This document shows positions 63,301 to 64,000 of a stretch of DNA of 64,000 nt, piece by piece. Below the pieces are notes generated by a model. It saw only the letters and a program-made list of their open reading frames with translations. It was not told where the DNA came from and made no database searches. Each line of letters begins with the position of its first letter. The stretch's first letter is position 1. Made by a program: the position numbers and the translations under genes. The stretch comes from Chitinophaga dinghuensis (GTDB lineage: Bacteria; Bacteroidota; Bacteroidia; Chitinophagales; Chitinophagaceae): NCBI RefSeq assembly GCF_003259435.1, contig NZ_QLMA01000007.1:310001-374000 (forward strand), given 5' to 3'.

Positions 63301-64000
63301 CTGGAGCTGGTTGTAGAAGATACTGGTATTGGAGTGCCGGCAGAAAGACATGAGAAAATTTTCGAGCAGTTCTTTCAGAATGATGTGCCTGGAGGTATTG
63401 TGAGTCAGGGTAGTGGGATCGGACTGGCAATTACGCGCGAGTTTGTAAAACTCTGCGGCGGATCGATCAGCATCCGTAGCGAAGCGAACGAAGGCGCTTG
63501 CTTTAGCATTCATCTCCCGTTAAAAATATTGGAACAACAAATGCTTCCTGCTACTCCCATAGTTCCGGCAACAGTGGAAATGCCTGTAATGCCTGCACCT
63601 ATCGCCGCCCCGGTTGAAAAACAGGGAAAAGCTACTGTGCTGTTGGTAGAAGATAATGAGGACTTCCGATTCTATTTAAAGGAGAATATGAAGGAATGGT
63701 ACTATGTTATTGAAGCTCAAAATGGTATGGAAGGTTGGCAAAAGGCGTTATCGGAGCATCCCGACTTAATCGTCAGTGATATTAATATGCCGTTGATGGA
63801 TGGAATCACCCTTTGTGCGAAGGTGCGGAACGACAATCGCACCAAACGCATTCCGGTGATATTACTGACTGCCATGGCCGCAGAAGAGGAGCAGCTGAAA
63901 GCCCTCGATCATGGCGCCTCCGATTACCTGGTGAAGCCTTTTAATTTTGAAATCATGCTCTCCAGGGTACGAAATGTGCTGGAGCGTAAAGCGCAAACGC
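60313..64000 (+). CDS. Hybrid two-component system sensor (HTCS), 3' end beyond the window
   Basis: An open frame from ATG 60313 to the window edge, 1229 residues so far. A signal peptide (about 1-20, ending ACAQD) is followed by a two-component-regulator propeller, with blades bearing DNKGFMWFGTMSGLNRYDG, QIWIGTDHGGINVLD, NIWIGSNGGGLLFFD and NLWIGTAYGIDMLD, read in parts. Then come a Y_Y_Y domain, one membrane helix, HisKA (LSHEFRTP, His855), HATPase_c (NLLSNAFKFTP) and a receiver domain with Asp1156 in VSDINMP. In this family an AraC helix-turn-helix normally ends the protein. HTCS proteins sense glycan breakdown products in the periplasm and switch on polysaccharide loci, so such a locus is expected to the right. 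Confidence 0.92.
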   Translation, partial: MLDKRLLIPLLLLFSAVACAQDFVSLNVRDGLSNNQVNCILKDNKGFMWFGTMSGLNRYDGSSCKVFRLNPDDSSSLPDNYILTIYAAPENQLFIHTRNGDVFYNPLQENFLKGDKYLSALGLPSTGLSCIKSIRGNYWFAYQDGRIFRRTPSGKIIPILHTGTQAGITDMSFTKSGYLLTFGQDGVLQQIDIDSNKVIRSKNLLPRMPESTPLDLRLFVDNEDDIWMYIRGRDFGVMYANGQSWETRYLRSKDGILNNDIVNSIVQDDQSQIWIGTDHGGINVLDKSTFKARFLLNSDEDVKSLAENAVYALYKDDLGIIWCGTYKRGISYYAENMRRFKLYNKKFNESNSLAYNDVNCFAEDKKGNIWIGSNGGGLLFFDRQSNTFRQWKHSADPGSISNDVILSLYVDDDNSVWIGYYFGGLDHFRNGQFTHYHPDAGNPFSLADKTVWKIYKDSQHNVWIGTLGGGLDRFDPVKGVFFHSNTSMPNSLHSNYISDITEDKSGNLWIGTAYGIDMLDRAKGQFIHYLQATHGLSNDNVSTVHCDINGNIWAGSRDGLSVFDAVSQRFRTFRMEDGLPDNNIIAVLDDAAGNLWVSTSNGLSKITPKQETGKTVTAISCRNYNYKDGLQGDAFNVNAALALATGELIFGGANGFNLFHPGAVVQTRQEPPLVFTSLQLFNRTIAVNEPLHHHVILSVALPETKEITLRYNENDFSLDFAALDYLNTDKNKYAYQYLLEGFNKEWQTADARSKRITYTNINPGTYTLRLKALNDDGGPSWQGISLRIHILPPFWATRWAYLAYVLLLAGALLLLRRIVLQRAHRRFALAQERKEAQQLHELDILKIKLFTNLSHEFRTPVSLILAPLDEVIKHEKDHTFRHKLYLIRRNAKRLLNLVNQLMDFRRMEMHELKLDPTPGDIIDFIREVVYSFTDLAERKQMQLHFQTNTDLLYTQFDHDKIERILFNLLSNAFKFTPAGGSIRVCADVSGDGEEALLELVVEDTGIGVPAERHEKIFEQFFQNDVPGGIVSQGSGIGLAITREFVKLCGGSISIRSEANEGACFSIHLPLKILEQQMLPATPIVPATVEMPVMPAPIAAPVEKQGKATVLLVEDNEDFRFYLKENMKEWYYVIEAQNGMEGWQKALSEHPDLIVSDINMPLMDGITLCAKVRNDNRTKRIPVILLTAMAAEEEQLKALDHGASDYLVKPFNFEIMLSRVRNVLERKAQT

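Noticed and set aside
1..64000. Search for tRNA, rRNA, insertion sequences, integrases, attachment sites and CRISPR arrays.
   Set aside because: None could be supported by eye; no transposase or integrase motifs and no cloverleaf-type sequence were found.

Overview
The window looks like a chromosomal segment of a Bacteroidota bacterium of the family Chitinophagaceae, most likely Chitinophaga or a close relative. This is inferred from gene content, not from a marker-gene search. The evidence is two SusC/SusD outer-membrane import pairs, many LytS/LytTR two-component systems, a hybrid two-component sensor, DUF4369/TlpA thioredoxins, and several matches to the Bacteroidota -7 promoter box TAnnTTTG. 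No tRNA, rRNA, CRISPR array, insertion sequence or phage gene was seen. Both edges cut genes.

Layout. 1-459: 3' end of glucuronate isomerase. 626-7480 (minus): SusC-SusD operon with two secreted TlpA-type thioredoxins. 7679-10411 (plus): divergent regulatory operon of a degenerate kinase, an intact LytS-type kinase and a LytTR regulator. 10910-14541: a lipoprotein fusing a thioredoxin-like fold to DUF1573, a 77-residue secreted protein with an arthropod-type chitin-binding (CBM14) cysteine pattern, and an outer-membrane beta-barrel. 14611-17253 (minus): diheme cytochrome P460 protein, unknown lipoprotein, DUF1223 protein and Ohr peroxidase, divergent from a second LytS/LytTR pair (17510-19274). 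19320-27894: papain-like protease, Crp/Fnr regulator, a low-complexity 788-residue exported protein, a class-C-type serine hydrolase, a GH2 exo-glycosidase and an SGNH hydrolase. 28022-36062: histidine kinase, cyclopropane fatty acid synthase, P-type ATPase, PQQ-propeller protein and MFS exporter. 36159-46696: LysR regulator, a third LytS/LytTR pair, then a starch-type sus locus (GH13, SusC, SusD, SusE-like). 47122-51695: Mla-type lipid transporter, RluF and a DACNV/diadenylate-cyclase-like protein. 51702-60251: lactonase, VOC protein, hybrid kinase, tandem NTF2-like protein, a large internally duplicated protein, an SDR and a DHFR/RibD-like reductase. 60313-64000: a hybrid two-component sensor that runs off the right edge.

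Regulatory theme. Three LytS/LytTR systems are each transcribed away from, and directly beside, an envelope or nutrient operon: SusCD-TlpA, cytochrome P460, and GH13-sus. This suggests local control, which the sequence alone does not prove. Three genes have a TAnnTTTG box only 5-7 nt before the chosen ATG, which would give leaderless or nearly leaderless mRNAs.

Most unusual items: the CBM14-like miniprotein, the DACNV protein with DGA and GTRH motifs but a changed RHR motif, the 735-residue protein with two cysteine-patterned repeats and no signal peptide, four tandem 18-bp repeats directly upstream of the second susC, and a pseudokinase overlapping its intact partner.
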